This document shows, piece by piece, positions 1 through 9,106 of a DNA stretch of 49,493 nucleotides (its first letter is position 1; every line of letters starts with the position of its first letter). The DNA comes from Candidatus Rokuibacteriota bacterium. Lineage in GTDB: Bacteria; Methylomirabilota; Methylomirabilia; Rokubacteriales; CSP1-6. The notes under the pieces were generated by a model. The model searched no databases and was not told where the DNA came from. It saw only the letters and a list, made by a program, of their open reading frames with translations. Position numbers and translations under genes: made by a program. The stretch lies in assembly GCA_016209635.1 (NCBI GenBank), contig JACQWC010000239.1:1-49493 (forward strand), written 5' to 3'.

Positions 1-264
1 ATGCGCGACAAGGCGGCGGCGCTCTTCGACACCGGCGAGCCGTGCGGGGCCGAGGCCAACATGGCCAAGTACCTGGCGGCGGAGGCGGCGTGGGAGGCCG
101 GGAACGCCTGCATCGACTGCCACGGCGGCTACGGCTTCGCCGAGGAGTACGACATCGAGCGCAAGTTCCGCGAATGCCGCCTGTACAAGACCGCGCCCGT
201 GAACAATAACCTCGTCCTCGCCTACGTGGGCGAGCACGTGCTCGGGATGCCGCGCTCCTACTGA
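1..264 (+). CDS. acyl-CoA dehydrogenase, C-terminal part
   Basis: The window opens inside this gene, so the first Met seen is probably internal. The 87 visible residues form the C-terminal all-helical domain of the acyl-CoA dehydrogenase family. The stretch CHGGYGFAEEYDIERKFREC matches the loop that closes over the FAD/acyl-CoA site, and the chain ends GEHVLGMPRSY. These flavoenzymes make an alpha,beta double bond in acyl-CoA thioesters and pass electrons to ETF. The exact acyl substrate cannot be read from this fragment. A gene for an exported protein follows after 10 bases. Confidence 0.85.
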   Translation: MRDKAAALFDTGEPCGAEANMAKYLAAEAAWEAGNACIDCHGGYGFAEEYDIERKFRECRLYKTAPVNNNLVLAYVGEHVLGMPRSY

Positions 265-274
265 GGCGGCCACG

Positions 275-988
275 GTGACGCCCGGCCGCCTTGCTGGCCT
301 GGCGGCCCTCGCCGCGCTCCTCGTCGTGGCTCCTCGTCCCGCCGCCAGCACGGGCGGCGAGACGCTGGCGTTCAAGACGGTGGCCGGCGTGTACCGCCTG
401 ACCTTCGATCCGGCGACCCTGCCCGAGGCGGAGATGCAGGGCCTCGCGCTCCTGTCCCCGTACCTCGCCGGCGCGGCAGGGCTCCTCCTGGCGCCGCGCG
501 TCGAGCTGTGCCTCGCCGACGACCCCGTCTATCTCGACTGCGACACCCGGCGCCCCGGCGCCAGGCACTTCGCCTGGAACGCGCGAATGAATCTCGCCAA
601 GGGCGCGCTGGCTCTCCGGCGGCTCGGCGCCCTCCGTCATCCCGTCGAGCTCGGGCCCGTCATCGCGTACCTCACGCGCTCCCTCGCCTTCAGCCTCTGG
701 CTCGAGGAGACCCGGCTCGATTTCTACCTGTCCTGGGATTCGGACGTCCTCCGCCGCCGCTACGAAGACGTCGACCCGGCCGCCGCGTGCGGCACGGTGC
801 TCGACGAGGTGACGAGCGCCTCCCGCGAGGCCAAGCACCACCTCGCCGAGTACCGCTGGCACAATTGCGTGAACGACGTGTTCCGCGCGCGCCTGGGCGA
901 GTACCCCCTGCACGCCTGGCAGGCGTTCCTGGCCGCCCACGGCATCAGCGAAGACCTCCCCGATCCCTTCGCGGCTCCGGCGCGCTGA
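275..988 (+). CDS. exported protein of unknown function
   Basis: A 237-residue protein with a GTG start 10 bases after the preceding stop. Residues 1-25 form a signal peptide (a short basic start, a Leu/Ala-rich core, then AAS). The mature part holds several Cys (VELCLADD, VYLDCDTR, AAACGTVL, HNCVNDVF), compatible with disulfides outside the cytoplasm. I see no catalytic motif and do not recognise the family. The position suggests translational coupling to the acyl-CoA dehydrogenase, but no functional link is evident. Confidence 0.6.
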   Translation: MTPGRLAGLAALAALLVVAPRPAASTGGETLAFKTVAGVYRLTFDPATLPEAEMQGLALLSPYLAGAAGLLLAPRVELCLADDPVYLDCDTRRPGARHFAWNARMNLAKGALALRRLGALRHPVELGPVIAYLTRSLAFSLWLEETRLDFYLSWDSDVLRRRYEDVDPAAACGTVLDEVTSASREAKHHLAEYRWHNCVNDVFRARLGEYPLHAWQAFLAAHGISEDLPDPFAAPAR

Positions 989-1090
989 GCGGCGCCACGA
1001 TCGTCGGCCATAGCGCGACGTCCCCGACGCGGCCGCCTCGGCGCCCGTCGTGCTACAGTCTTGGGGGCATCTGGCCGACGGGAGGGGACG

Positions 1091-2038
1091 ATGCGACTGC
1101 CCGAGCGCGTCACGATCTGCGAGGTCGGCACCCGCGACGGGTTCCAGATCGAGCCTGACTTCATTCCCACCGAGCTGAAGATCGAAGTGGTCAATCTACT
1201 CTCGGACGCCGGGGTCCCCCGGATCGAGGTCACGTCCTTCGTCCACCCGAAGGTGGTCCCGCAGCTCCGCGACGCCGAGGAAGTGATGACGGGGATCCGC
1301 CGCCGCCCCGGGACCCGCTATGCGGCGCTCGTGCCCAACGACAAGGGCGCCGCGCGCGCGGTCGACGCCGGGGTGGACGCCATCCACACTGTCGTCTCCG
1401 CGAGCGAGAGCCACAACCTCGCCAACGTGAACATGACGATCGCCGAGTCGATCGAGAAGCTCCGGGCCGTCATGCAGATCGCCGCCCGCGCCCGCGTGCC
1501 GGTCGGCTGCGGCATCTCGACCTCGTTCGGCTGTCCGTTCGAGGGCGAGGTGCCGCTCGCCCGCCTCGAGAGCGTCGTCGCGCGCCTCGTCGACCTCGGC
1601 GCCCACGCGATCGGGCTCGCCGACACCACCGGCATGGCGAACCCGCGCCAGGTCGCGCGCGCGCTCGAGCGGCTGATGCCGCGCTTCCCGGGCGTCGACT
1701 GGGTGCTCCACACGCACGACACCCGGGCGATGGCGATCCCGAACATCCTCGCGGCGATGGCGTGCGGCGTGACGAGCTTCGATGCCTCGATCGGCGGCCT
1801 GGGCGGTTGCCCGTTCGCGCCGGGCGCGTCGGGGAACGTCTGCAGCGAGGACCTCGTGCACTGTCTCCACGCGATGGGCGTCGAGACCGGCATCGACCTC
1901 GACGGCCTGATCGCAACGTCCCGGCGGGTCCAGGCGATCCTCGGCCGGACGCTGCCGGGCCAGATCGTGAAGGCCGGGAAGTGGGATCGACGCTATCCCC
2001 TCCCGGACGGCGTCGCCGCGCGCGTCCCGTCACGATGA
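1091..2038 (+). CDS. hydroxymethylglutaryl-CoA lyase-family enzyme
   Basis: A 315-residue TIM-barrel aldolase of the HMG-CoA lyase/DRE-TIM family, which cleaves 3-hydroxyacyl-CoAs such as HMG-CoA (leucine breakdown) to acetyl-CoA and a ketone body. Visible motifs are EVGTRDGFQIE at the N-terminus (catalytic Arg/Asp), the metal-binding HTHD, and the flexible loop GLGGCPFAPGASGN with the conserved Cys. The start is the ATG at 1091, preceded by GGAGGGG at 1081-1087; an upstream in-frame start at 1061 lacks such a site. The stop overlaps the next start as ATGA. The true substrate may be a longer HMG-like CoA ester. Confidence 0.88.
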   Translation: MRLPERVTICEVGTRDGFQIEPDFIPTELKIEVVNLLSDAGVPRIEVTSFVHPKVVPQLRDAEEVMTGIRRRPGTRYAALVPNDKGAARAVDAGVDAIHTVVSASESHNLANVNMTIAESIEKLRAVMQIAARARVPVGCGISTSFGCPFEGEVPLARLESVVARLVDLGAHAIGLADTTGMANPRQVARALERLMPRFPGVDWVLHTHDTRAMAIPNILAAMACGVTSFDASIGGLGGCPFAPGASGNVCSEDLVHCLHAMGVETGIDLDGLIATSRRVQAILGRTLPGQIVKAGKWDRRYPLPDGVAARVPSR

Positions 2039-2595
2039 ACGTCACGGCGAAGCGGATGCTGGCGACGATGGACCGCGCGACCACCCTCTGGCACATCCCC
2101 GTGATCGGACGGGAGAAGGGACGCGTCATCCGCCGGCTCATCGACCGGCACGGCCCGACGCGGGCGATCGAGATCGGATCCCTCCTCGGTTACTCGGCGA
2201 TCCTGATCGCCGGCTCGCTGCCGCCGCGCGGACGCCTCACCTGCATCGAGTGGAACCCGTACCTGGCGAAGTTCGTGAAGAGCAACGTCGAGGCCGCCGG
2301 GCTGGGCAAGCGCGTGAAGGTGGTGGTCGGCGACGCCCTGCGCGTCATCCCGCTCCTGGCGGGACGCTTCGACTTCGTGCTCGTCGACGCCGTCAAGGAG
2401 GACTACCTCGACTACCTGCGCCAGCTCGAGCCGAAGCTCCTGCCGGGCGCGGTCGTCGTCGCCGACAACACGGGCGTCTTCCGGCGCGACGTCGCGCCCT
2501 ACCTCGAGCACGTCCGGGAGCCGAGCGGGCGTTACGACTCGCGCGAGTACGACTTCGGCGACGACGCCATGGAGGTCTCGGTCCTCCGCCGCTGA
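2035..2595 (+). CDS. class I SAM-dependent O-methyltransferase
   Basis: A 186-residue protein of the catechol/caffeoyl-CoA-type O-methyltransferase family. It has SAM motif I (IEIGSLLGYSAI), an acidic strand end (LTCIEWNP), the motif FDFVLVDAVKEDYLDYL and GAVVVADNTG. The ATG at 2035 overlaps the lyase stop by 4 bases, which implies co-translation. It faces the citrate synthase gene, whose stop lies 25 bases away, with no convincing terminator between them. The acceptor is unknown. Confidence 0.82.
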   Translation: MNVTAKRMLATMDRATTLWHIPVIGREKGRVIRRLIDRHGPTRAIEIGSLLGYSAILIAGSLPPRGRLTCIEWNPYLAKFVKSNVEAAGLGKRVKVVVGDALRVIPLLAGRFDFVLVDAVKEDYLDYLRQLEPKLLPGAVVVADNTGVFRRDVAPYLEHVREPSGRYDSREYDFGDDAMEVSVLRR

Positions 2596-2620
2596 TCCGT
2601 CGCGCGACGCCGCCGCTGGC

Positions 2621-3781
2621 TCAGGGCGCCACGGCGCCGGCCAGGGCGCGGGGCGGCGGCCCCACGTACTCCGCCCGCGGCCGGATCAGCCGGTTGTCGG
2701 CGTACTGCTCGAGCGCATGGGCGCACCACCCTGCCACGCGGCCCACGGCGAAGATCGAGGTGCAGAAGTCGGGCGGGATGCCTAGCGCGTCGTAGACCAC
2801 CGCGGAGAAGAAGTCCACGTTGACCGGCAGCCCCGTCCGCGCCCGCATCGCGTCGTAGACGCCCTCGGCGACCGCGAAGAGACGGCCGCGGCCCGTCGCC
2901 GCGGCCATCGATCTCGCCATCCCCCGGAGGACGCGCGCCCGCGCGTCGTCCACCCGGTACACGCGGTGGCCGAAGCCCGGGACGCGCGCCCTCGGGTCGG
3001 CGCGCTCGCGCTTCGTGAGCCTCTCGCGGGCCCCGAGCCGCGCCTCGACGAACGCCTCGGCGCGGGCGGGGTCGCCGATCTCGCGGAGCATCGCGAGCAC
3101 GTCCTCGTTCGCCCCGCCGTGACGCGAGCCCTTGAGCGTCGCGATGGCGGAGACGACCGCCGAGTGGAGATCGGCCATGGTGGCGACCGCGACCCGCGCG
3201 GCGAATGTGGAGGCGTTGAACTCGTGGTCGGCGTGGAGGGTGAGGATCACGTCGAGGACCCGCGCCACCTCGGGCGAGGGTTCCCGGCCCTCGAGGAGAA
3301 GGAGGAAGTGGGCGGCGTGCGAGCCCGCGGGACCCGCGGGCACGGGCTCCCGCCCCGTCCGGATCCGCTGCCACGCCGCCACGACCGCGGGGACGAGGGT
3401 CATGAGCCGGCAGGCCTTGCGGAGGTTCGCCTCGCGATCGCTCGAGCGCCGGTCCGCGTCGAGGCCCGCTGCGAAGGACACCGCCGTCCGGAGCGCGTCG
3501 AGGGGATGGCAGTCGCGCGGCAGGGCGCGCAGCATGGCGTCGACCGGCGCCGGCAGCCCGCGCGCCGCGGCGAGGCCCGCCGCGAACGCCTCGGCCTGCG
3601 CGCCGTCCGGCGGCTCGCCGAACCAGAGGAGGTACACGACCTCCTCGAAGCTCCGTGTCCCCGCCAGGTCGCCGATCTCGTACCCCCGGTAGTAGAGCCG
3701 CCCCGCCTCCCCGTCGATCGCGGTGATCGCCGAGCGCGCCGCGATCACGTCCTCGAGCCCAGCCTTCCATGTGATGTCCAT
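2621..3781 (-). CDS. citrate synthase / 2-methylcitrate synthase family
   Basis: A 386-residue citrate synthase that condenses oxaloacetate with acetyl-CoA or propionyl-CoA. The catalytic His are in KGSRHGGANED and VPGFGHRVYR and the catalytic Asp is in VNVDFFSAVVYDALG. The N-terminus carries LYYRGYEIGDLA. The ATG at 3781 is chosen because GGGGGAGGA lies just upstream; an upstream in-frame start at 3829 would add 16 low-complexity residues. It is divergent from a small helix-turn-helix gene. Similar HTH modules occur fused to the N-terminus of citrate synthase-like proteins. Whether it prefers acetyl- or propionyl-CoA cannot be told. Confidence 0.9.
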   Translation of the reverse strand: MDITWKAGLEDVIAARSAITAIDGEAGRLYYRGYEIGDLAGTRSFEEVVYLLWFGEPPDGAQAEAFAAGLAAARGLPAPVDAMLRALPRDCHPLDALRTAVSFAAGLDADRRSSDREANLRKACRLMTLVPAVVAAWQRIRTGREPVPAGPAGSHAAHFLLLLEGREPSPEVARVLDVILTLHADHEFNASTFAARVAVATMADLHSAVVSAIATLKGSRHGGANEDVLAMLREIGDPARAEAFVEARLGARERLTKRERADPRARVPGFGHRVYRVDDARARVLRGMARSMAAATGRGRLFAVAEGVYDAMRARTGLPVNVDFFSAVVYDALGIPPDFCTSIFAVGRVAGWCAHALEQYADNRLIRPRAEYVGPPPRALAGAVAP

Positions 3782-3834
3782 GCGCGTCCTCCCCCGGCCG
3801 TCCGCCTGCCCCACCCAGGAGCCGGCCACGGATG

Positions 3835-3869
3835 ATTATAGTTGATTTGACTGTATTAGGCTATATGCT
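3835..3869. promoter_or_regulatory. divergent promoter region between citrate synthase and HTH gene
   Basis: This is an AT-rich island in a GC-rich background. On the minus strand a perfect TATAAT (3840-3835) points at citrate synthase, leaving a leader of about 45-50 bases; its -35 is weak. On the plus strand TTGATT (3842-3847), a 16-base spacer and TATGCT (3864-3869) point at the HTH gene. TATAG (3837-3841) and CTATA (3861-3865) form an inverted repeat across both, a candidate operator for the HTH protein. This is pattern matching only. Confidence 0.45.
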
Positions 3870-3920
3870 GCTGGACTGGCCGGGTAGGCCCCTGGTAGCG
3901 TTGGAGCCGGGCGGCAGACG

Positions 3921-4202
3921 ATGATCGTCCTCGACGGCGAGGAGTACCTGACGGTCGACGAGGCGGCACGCCTTCTCGGCGTGAAGCGCGCGACGCTCTA
4001 CGCCTACGTGAGCCGCGGCGTGTTGCGGAGCTACCGGCAGGGCATCAAGCGCCAGCGTCTCTACCGGCGGGCCGAGGTCGAGGACCTGATCCGGATCGCA
4101 CCGAGCGCGCCATCGGGCGATGCCGCCGGCGCCGAGCCGCAGCGCGAGCGCCGGCGTCCCATCCAGGAGATCCCCCTCGCGGAGTCCTGGATCAGGGACT
4201 GA
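3921..4202 (+). CDS. MerR/excisionase-type helix-turn-helix protein
   Basis: A 93-residue protein. Residues 9-58 form a MerR-like/excisionase DNA-binding domain: LTVDEAARLLGVKRATLYAY followed by the wing VSRGVLRSYRQG and RLYRRAEVEDL. The C-terminal 35 residues are polar and probably disordered. A very similar HTH block is, from memory, found at the N-terminus of some citrate synthase-like proteins. Here it is separate and transcribed away from citrate synthase. It may regulate the shared promoter region. No effector domain is present. Confidence 0.75.
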   Translation: MIVLDGEEYLTVDEAARLLGVKRATLYAYVSRGVLRSYRQGIKRQRLYRRAEVEDLIRIAPSAPSGDAAGAEPQRERRRPIQEIPLAESWIRD

Positions 4203-4231
4203 CCCTGGGGGACAGGAGGAGCCCGAGCCGA

Positions 4232-5182
4232 TTGAAGATCGCCGCCTTTCTCTCGCCCGGGCAGGACCTCGCGGCCGGAACCGACCTCGCCCGCCACGCC
4301 GAGACGCTCGGCTACGAGAGCGTCTGGGTCACGCACGGCCTCGGGCGCGACTCGTTCCTCGTGCTGGCCGCCTACGGCGCCGTCACCACGCGGCTCGGTC
4401 TCGGCAACGGGGTCGTGCCCATCTACCCCCGCCACCCGGTCGCCATGGCGCAGGCGGCGCTCACCCTCTCGGAGATGACGGCGGGCCGGTTCCGGCTCGG
4501 CCTCGGGGTGAGCCACCGCGCGACGATGGAGTCGATGCTCGGTCTCACGCTCCGGGCGCCGCTCGGGACGATGCGGGAGTACGTCCTCGTACTGCGCGGC
4601 GCGCTGGGCGCGGGCGCCACGTTCGAGGGCAAACACTACCGCGTCCAGTGGAGCCTGGCGCTGCCGACGCGGCCGCCCGCGCCGCCCATCTATCTCGCGG
4701 CGCTCTCCACCGGGATGCTCGAGCTGGCCGGCGAGATCGGCGACGGCGTGATCCTCTGGCTGTGCGCCCCCGCCTACGTGCGCGACATCGCGCTGCCGGC
4801 GCTCGAGCGGGGGCGGCGGCGCGCGGGCAAGACGCTCGACGGCTTCGAGATCGTGGCGGCGGTGCCCCTGGCGGTCACCGACGAGCCGGTCCCCGCGTTA
4901 GCGGCGTTCAGCGGCGAGCTGGCGCGCTACCTGGTACTGCCGTTCTACCGCGCGATGCTCGAGGCGAGCGGGTTCGGGGCCGAGATCCGCGCGTTCGACC
5001 GCGACGGCCAGGCGCCGGAGGCGCTCGCCCGGGCGCTCGGTGCCGTCGGCGATGCGAGCGACGCGCGGGCGTGCGTCACCGCGTACCGGGAGGCGGGCGT
5101 GACCCTGCCCGCCGTTCGTCCGATCACGTTCCCCGACGCTCCGTGGTACCGCCGCACGCTCGAGGCGGCGGCCGGCTGGTAG
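4232..5182 (+). CDS. LLM-class (luciferase-like) flavin/F420-dependent oxidoreductase
   Basis: A 316-residue bacterial-luciferase-like monooxygenase/F420-reductase fold protein. Typical elements are the N-terminal strand KIAAFLSPG, GYESVWVTHG, RLGLGNGVVPIYPRHPVAMA and MTAGRFRLGLGVSH. The start is a TTG at 4232 with AGGAGG 12 bases before it, slightly far; no better ATG or GTG keeps the N-terminal strand. Family members use F420 or FMN to oxidise or reduce small organic substrates. The substrate is not predictable. A second LLM protein lies at 43025-43957. Confidence 0.78.
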   Translation: MKIAAFLSPGQDLAAGTDLARHAETLGYESVWVTHGLGRDSFLVLAAYGAVTTRLGLGNGVVPIYPRHPVAMAQAALTLSEMTAGRFRLGLGVSHRATMESMLGLTLRAPLGTMREYVLVLRGALGAGATFEGKHYRVQWSLALPTRPPAPPIYLAALSTGMLELAGEIGDGVILWLCAPAYVRDIALPALERGRRRAGKTLDGFEIVAAVPLAVTDEPVPALAAFSGELARYLVLPFYRAMLEASGFGAEIRAFDRDGQAPEALARALGAVGDASDARACVTAYREAGVTLPAVRPITFPDAPWYRRTLEAAAGW

Positions 5183-5190
5183 GCCACGTC

Positions 5191-5895
5191 GTGACGACGC
5201 GAGCCGTGGTCCTGCTCGCCGCCGCGGCCGTCGCGGGATGCACGTGGCTCGCCCCCGAGCGGCCGCGCGCGCTCCCCGGAGACCGGGGCGCCGAGCTGAC
5301 GTACGTCGCGCTCGGCGACAGCACGGTCGAGGGGATCGGCGCCACGAGCCCCGAGGCCATCTACGTGCACCGCCTGTGGGAGCGCCTGCGCGCCGTCTAC
5401 CCGCGCGCGCGGCTGGTCAACCTCGGCGTCGCCGGCGCGACCTCGGCCGACGTGATCGCGGCCCAGCTTCGCCGAGCGATCGATCTGCGACCGCACCTCG
5501 TCACCCTCTCCATCGGGCCCAACGACGTGACCGGCCGGGTGACCGCCGAGCAGTACGCGCGCAACATCGACACGATCCTCCGCGCCCTCGTCCGCGAGAC
5601 GGACGCCGTGGTCGTCGTCAACCTGCTCCCCGACCTCGCCGTCACGCCGCGCTTCCGCGCCGCGGCGGAGCGGGACGCGGTCGGGCGCCAGACGGCGCTC
5701 TTCAACGAGGCGCTCGCGCGGACGTGCCGCGCGCACCGGGTGGAGGTCGTCGACCTCTACGCGCCGAGCCGCGCGGAGGTCCCGAGCCGCCCGGAGCTCG
5801 TCGCCGCCGACGGGTACCATCCCTCGGACGCGGGGCACGCGCGCTGGGCGGAGCTCATGTGGACGGGCGTCGACGCGCGGATCCGCCGGCGCTGA
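5191..5895 (+). CDS. SGNH/GDSL-type hydrolase, lipoprotein
   Basis: A 234-residue esterase/lipase-like hydrolase. The N-terminus is a short hydrophobic signal ending in a lipobox-like VAGC, so it is likely lipid-anchored. The SGNH blocks are visible: ALGDST (nucleophile Ser), NLGVAGATS (Gly), LSIGPNDVT (Asn) and DGYHPSDAGH (Asp/His). The GTG at 5191 lies 8 bases after the LLM stop. The substrate is unknown; family members hydrolyse acyl esters of lipids, carbohydrates or thioesters. Confidence 0.83.
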   Translation: MTTRAVVLLAAAAVAGCTWLAPERPRALPGDRGAELTYVALGDSTVEGIGATSPEAIYVHRLWERLRAVYPRARLVNLGVAGATSADVIAAQLRRAIDLRPHLVTLSIGPNDVTGRVTAEQYARNIDTILRALVRETDAVVVVNLLPDLAVTPRFRAAAERDAVGRQTALFNEALARTCRAHRVEVVDLYAPSRAEVPSRPELVAADGYHPSDAGHARWAELMWTGVDARIRRR

Positions 5896-5908
5896 CCGGT
5901 CACGCCCG

Positions 5909-6655
<747 letters not shown>

Positions 6656-6707
6656 CGAGGGCCTCGGCATCCTCTCGCTCTCGCCCTGGCACGCGGGGAG
6701 TTGGGCC

Positions 6708-6736
6708 TTGACGTTGAGCAAGCGCTCACTCAGAAT
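6708..6736 (+). promoter_or_regulatory. promoter with embedded TetR operator
   Basis: TTGACG (6708-6713), a 17-base spacer and CAGAAT (6731-6736) form a promoter. A palindrome TGAGC-AAGC-GCTCA (6715-6728) lies wholly in the spacer. This is where a TetR-family dimer would block RNA polymerase, so the downstream regulator very likely represses its own operon. It also argues against translation starting at the TTG at 6701, which would lie upstream of the promoter. Confidence 0.65.
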
Positions 6737-6760
6737 GGCGCGGCCAGGACACGAGACCAC

Positions 6761-7447
6761 GTGAGCGACAAGGCGATTCGCATCAAGGACCAATCGCTGG
6801 TCCAGGCTCGGCAGGCGCAGATCGTCGAGGCCGCGCGGCGCGTCTTCCGCGAGAAGGGGTTTCACCCGGCCACGGTCCGCGAGATCGGCGACGCCGCGGG
6901 CATGACGCAGGGAACCCTCTACAACTACGCGCGCTCCAAGGACGACCTCCTGTTCCTGGTGCTCGACGAGCTGGTGCGCGAGTACCAGGAGGCGGTCGAG
7001 GCGGCGATCGCCCGGGAGACGGACCCGAAGAAGCGCGTGCGCGCGACCGCGCGGGCGTTCACCGAGGTCGTCGCCCAGCGCCAGGACGACATCCTCCTCC
7101 TCTACCAGGAGGTCCACTCGCTCGAGCGCGGCCTGCGGCGCAAGCTGCTCGCCCGCACTCACGAGTTCTTCGAGGACGTCGGGCGGATCGTCGAGCAGGC
7201 CGTGGCCGAAGGCGTGATCCTCACCCCGAACGCGTACTTCGCGACGCAGGTGCTGACCTTCCTGCCGGCGATGCTGGCGCTGCGGCGCTGGGACATCCGC
7301 AACTACTGTCAGACGAAAGACGTCATCGAGTGGATCGTGGACTTCGTCATGCGCGGTCTCGATGACAGGACCGTCGCGCGCCGGGCGTCGCCCCGGCGGG
7401 TTCGAAGCAGGGCGACGAAGGTCGCCAGAGGGCGAGGTGCCTCATGA
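6761..7447 (+). CDS. TetR/AcrR-family transcriptional regulator
   Basis: A 228-residue regulator. The N-terminal HTH spans roughly residues 15-65 (RQAQIVEAARRVFREKGFHP, TVREIGDAAGMTQGTLYNYA). The rest is an all-helical ligand-binding domain of the kind found in regulators that sense acyl-CoAs. The GTG at 6761 is chosen because it lies about 20 bases after the predicted transcription start. The stop overlaps the ligase ATG as ATGA, so the regulator is the first gene of the operon it probably controls. The effector may be a CoA ester made by the next gene; this is inference. Confidence 0.85.
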   Translation: MSDKAIRIKDQSLVQARQAQIVEAARRVFREKGFHPATVREIGDAAGMTQGTLYNYARSKDDLLFLVLDELVREYQEAVEAAIARETDPKKRVRATARAFTEVVAQRQDDILLLYQEVHSLERGLRRKLLARTHEFFEDVGRIVEQAVAEGVILTPNAYFATQVLTFLPAMLALRRWDIRNYCQTKDVIEWIVDFVMRGLDDRTVARRASPRRVRSRATKVARGRGAS

Positions 7448-9081
7448 ATCTCGGCTCGCTCACGTTCCGGCCCGAGCTGGTCAGGCGGTTCACCGAGGAG
7501 GGCTACTGGGTCGGCACCACCAGCAACGAAGCACTCGAGGAGGCGGCCCGGAAGTTCCCGGACAAGGTGGCGCTGGTCGACGGCCGGCGCCGGCTGACGT
7601 ACGCCCAGTACTATCGCGAAGCGCAGCGGCTCGCCGCGCACTGGATCTCGCTCGGCCTGACGAAGGACGACGTGATCGGGATCCAGCTCCCGAACTGGAG
7701 CGAGTTCGCCATCGCCGTCAACTCCGCGATGCTCGCCGGCATCCCGTTCTGCCAGTTCCACGCCGACTTCCGGAGCAAGGAAGTCGAGTTGGTGCTGGGG
7801 TTCACCGACGCCACCGCCGTCGTCATCCCCCGGCAGTTCCGGGGCTTCGATTACGTCGCGATGATCAACACCCTCCGTCCGCGGCTCCCGAAGCTCAAGC
7901 ACGTGCTGGTCGTCGGCGACGGCGTCGCCGCTGACATGTTCGATCTCCGCAAGTTCCTGGCGTCGGACGACGGCGAGCCGCTGCCGGTGGCCGAGCTCCG
8001 CCGCCGGCACCCGCACGGTAACGACTTCGCCAGGGTGGCCTTCACCTCCGGGACGACGGGCGACCCCAAAGCGGTCGTCCACACCCACAACACGACGAAC
8101 TGCGCGCTCAGGTTCCTGAACCGCGATCACGCCGTCAGCGAGGACAGCGCCTTCTTGCTGTTCTTGCCCGTGGGACTGAACTGGGGCCTGTTCCAGACGC
8201 TCCAGGCGGTCTTGGCCGGCTGCAAGCTCGTGTACATGGAGACGTTCAAGCCGAAGGAGGCGTTGAAGCTCATCGAGCGAGAGCGCATCACCCAGTTTGC
8301 GACGGCTCCGGCGGGTCTGATCGCGATGCTGAACGTGCCCGACTTCAAGACGTGCGACCTGAGCTCGCTGCGGGTCTACATCACCGGCGGCGCCTCGTGC
8401 CCGATCGAGGTCATCCGCCAGTGCCGTCAGGCGCTGCCGGGCCACCTGCTCGAGATGTACGGCATGCTCGAGTGCGGGGCGCAGGCGTACACGCGGCTCG
8501 AAGACGACCCGGAGGCGGTGTGTGGGCTGGTCGGCCGCCCGCTGAAGGAGATGGGGGTGAAGGTCGTCGACGACGAGGGGCGCGATCTTCCGTCCGGGCA
8601 CGCCGGCGAGATCCTGACCCTGGGCCCCTCGGTCACCGTCGGCTACTACAACAACCCGGGGGCAAACGCCAAGAGCTTCACCCCGGAGGGATGGTTCAGG
8701 ACGGGGGACATCGGCGTGTTCGACGACGAGGGCTACCTCAAGATCGTCGGCCGCAAGAAGGAGATGATCATCCGCGGTGGCGCCAACATCTACCCGCGCG
8801 AGATCGAGGAGGTGCTGTTCAAGCACCCCAAGGTCCTCGACGTCTCCGTGATCGGCGTCCCCGACCCGAAGCTCGGCGAGCGCGCGTGCGCGTGCATCGT
8901 CCCCCGTCCGGGCGAGCAGCTCACGCTGGAGGAGGTCGTGCACTACCTTCGGGACAAGATCGCGACGTACAAGCTCCCCGAGCGTCTGCAGATCCTATCG
9001 GAGCTTCCGCGGACGCCGACGGGAAAGGTCCAGCGTCACGTGCTCCTCGGCCAGGTCGTCAACGCGGCCGCCGGCTCTTGA
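7444..9081 (+). CDS. acyl-CoA synthetase (AMP-forming)
   Basis: A 545-residue ANL-superfamily ligase that activates a carboxylic acid with ATP and CoA through an acyl-adenylate. All core motifs are present: FTSGTTGDPKAVVHTH (P-loop), YGMLECGAQ, GWFRTGDIG (hinge Asp), GRKKEMIIRGGANIYPREIE and the C-terminal catalytic Lys in PRTPTGKVQRH. It lies between the TetR gene and the Liv importer, so it probably activates the imported substrate. The acid (aromatic, alicyclic or fatty) cannot be decided from sequence. Confidence 0.9.
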   Translation: MNLGSLTFRPELVRRFTEEGYWVGTTSNEALEEAARKFPDKVALVDGRRRLTYAQYYREAQRLAAHWISLGLTKDDVIGIQLPNWSEFAIAVNSAMLAGIPFCQFHADFRSKEVELVLGFTDATAVVIPRQFRGFDYVAMINTLRPRLPKLKHVLVVGDGVAADMFDLRKFLASDDGEPLPVAELRRRHPHGNDFARVAFTSGTTGDPKAVVHTHNTTNCALRFLNRDHAVSEDSAFLLFLPVGLNWGLFQTLQAVLAGCKLVYMETFKPKEALKLIERERITQFATAPAGLIAMLNVPDFKTCDLSSLRVYITGGASCPIEVIRQCRQALPGHLLEMYGMLECGAQAYTRLEDDPEAVCGLVGRPLKEMGVKVVDDEGRDLPSGHAGEILTLGPSVTVGYYNNPGANAKSFTPEGWFRTGDIGVFDDEGYLKIVGRKKEMIIRGGANIYPREIEEVLFKHPKVLDVSVIGVPDPKLGERACACIVPRPGEQLTLEEVVHYLRDKIATYKLPERLQILSELPRTPTGKVQRHVLLGQVVNAAAGS

Positions 9082-9106
9082 GCGCGAACTCGCAAGGAGG
9101 AACACC

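Noticed and set aside
1054-1059. TACAGT as the -10 box of the HMG-CoA lyase-like gene
   Set aside because: No -35 hexamer is found at 16-18 bases upstream.
2599-2608. Perfect palindrome GTCGCGCGAC between convergent genes as a terminator
   Set aside because: It has no loop and no U-tract, so it cannot form a terminator hairpin as such.
6701-6760. TTG at 6701 as start of the TetR gene
   Set aside because: It lies upstream of the promoter and operator at 6708-6736, so a start at 6761 fits better.
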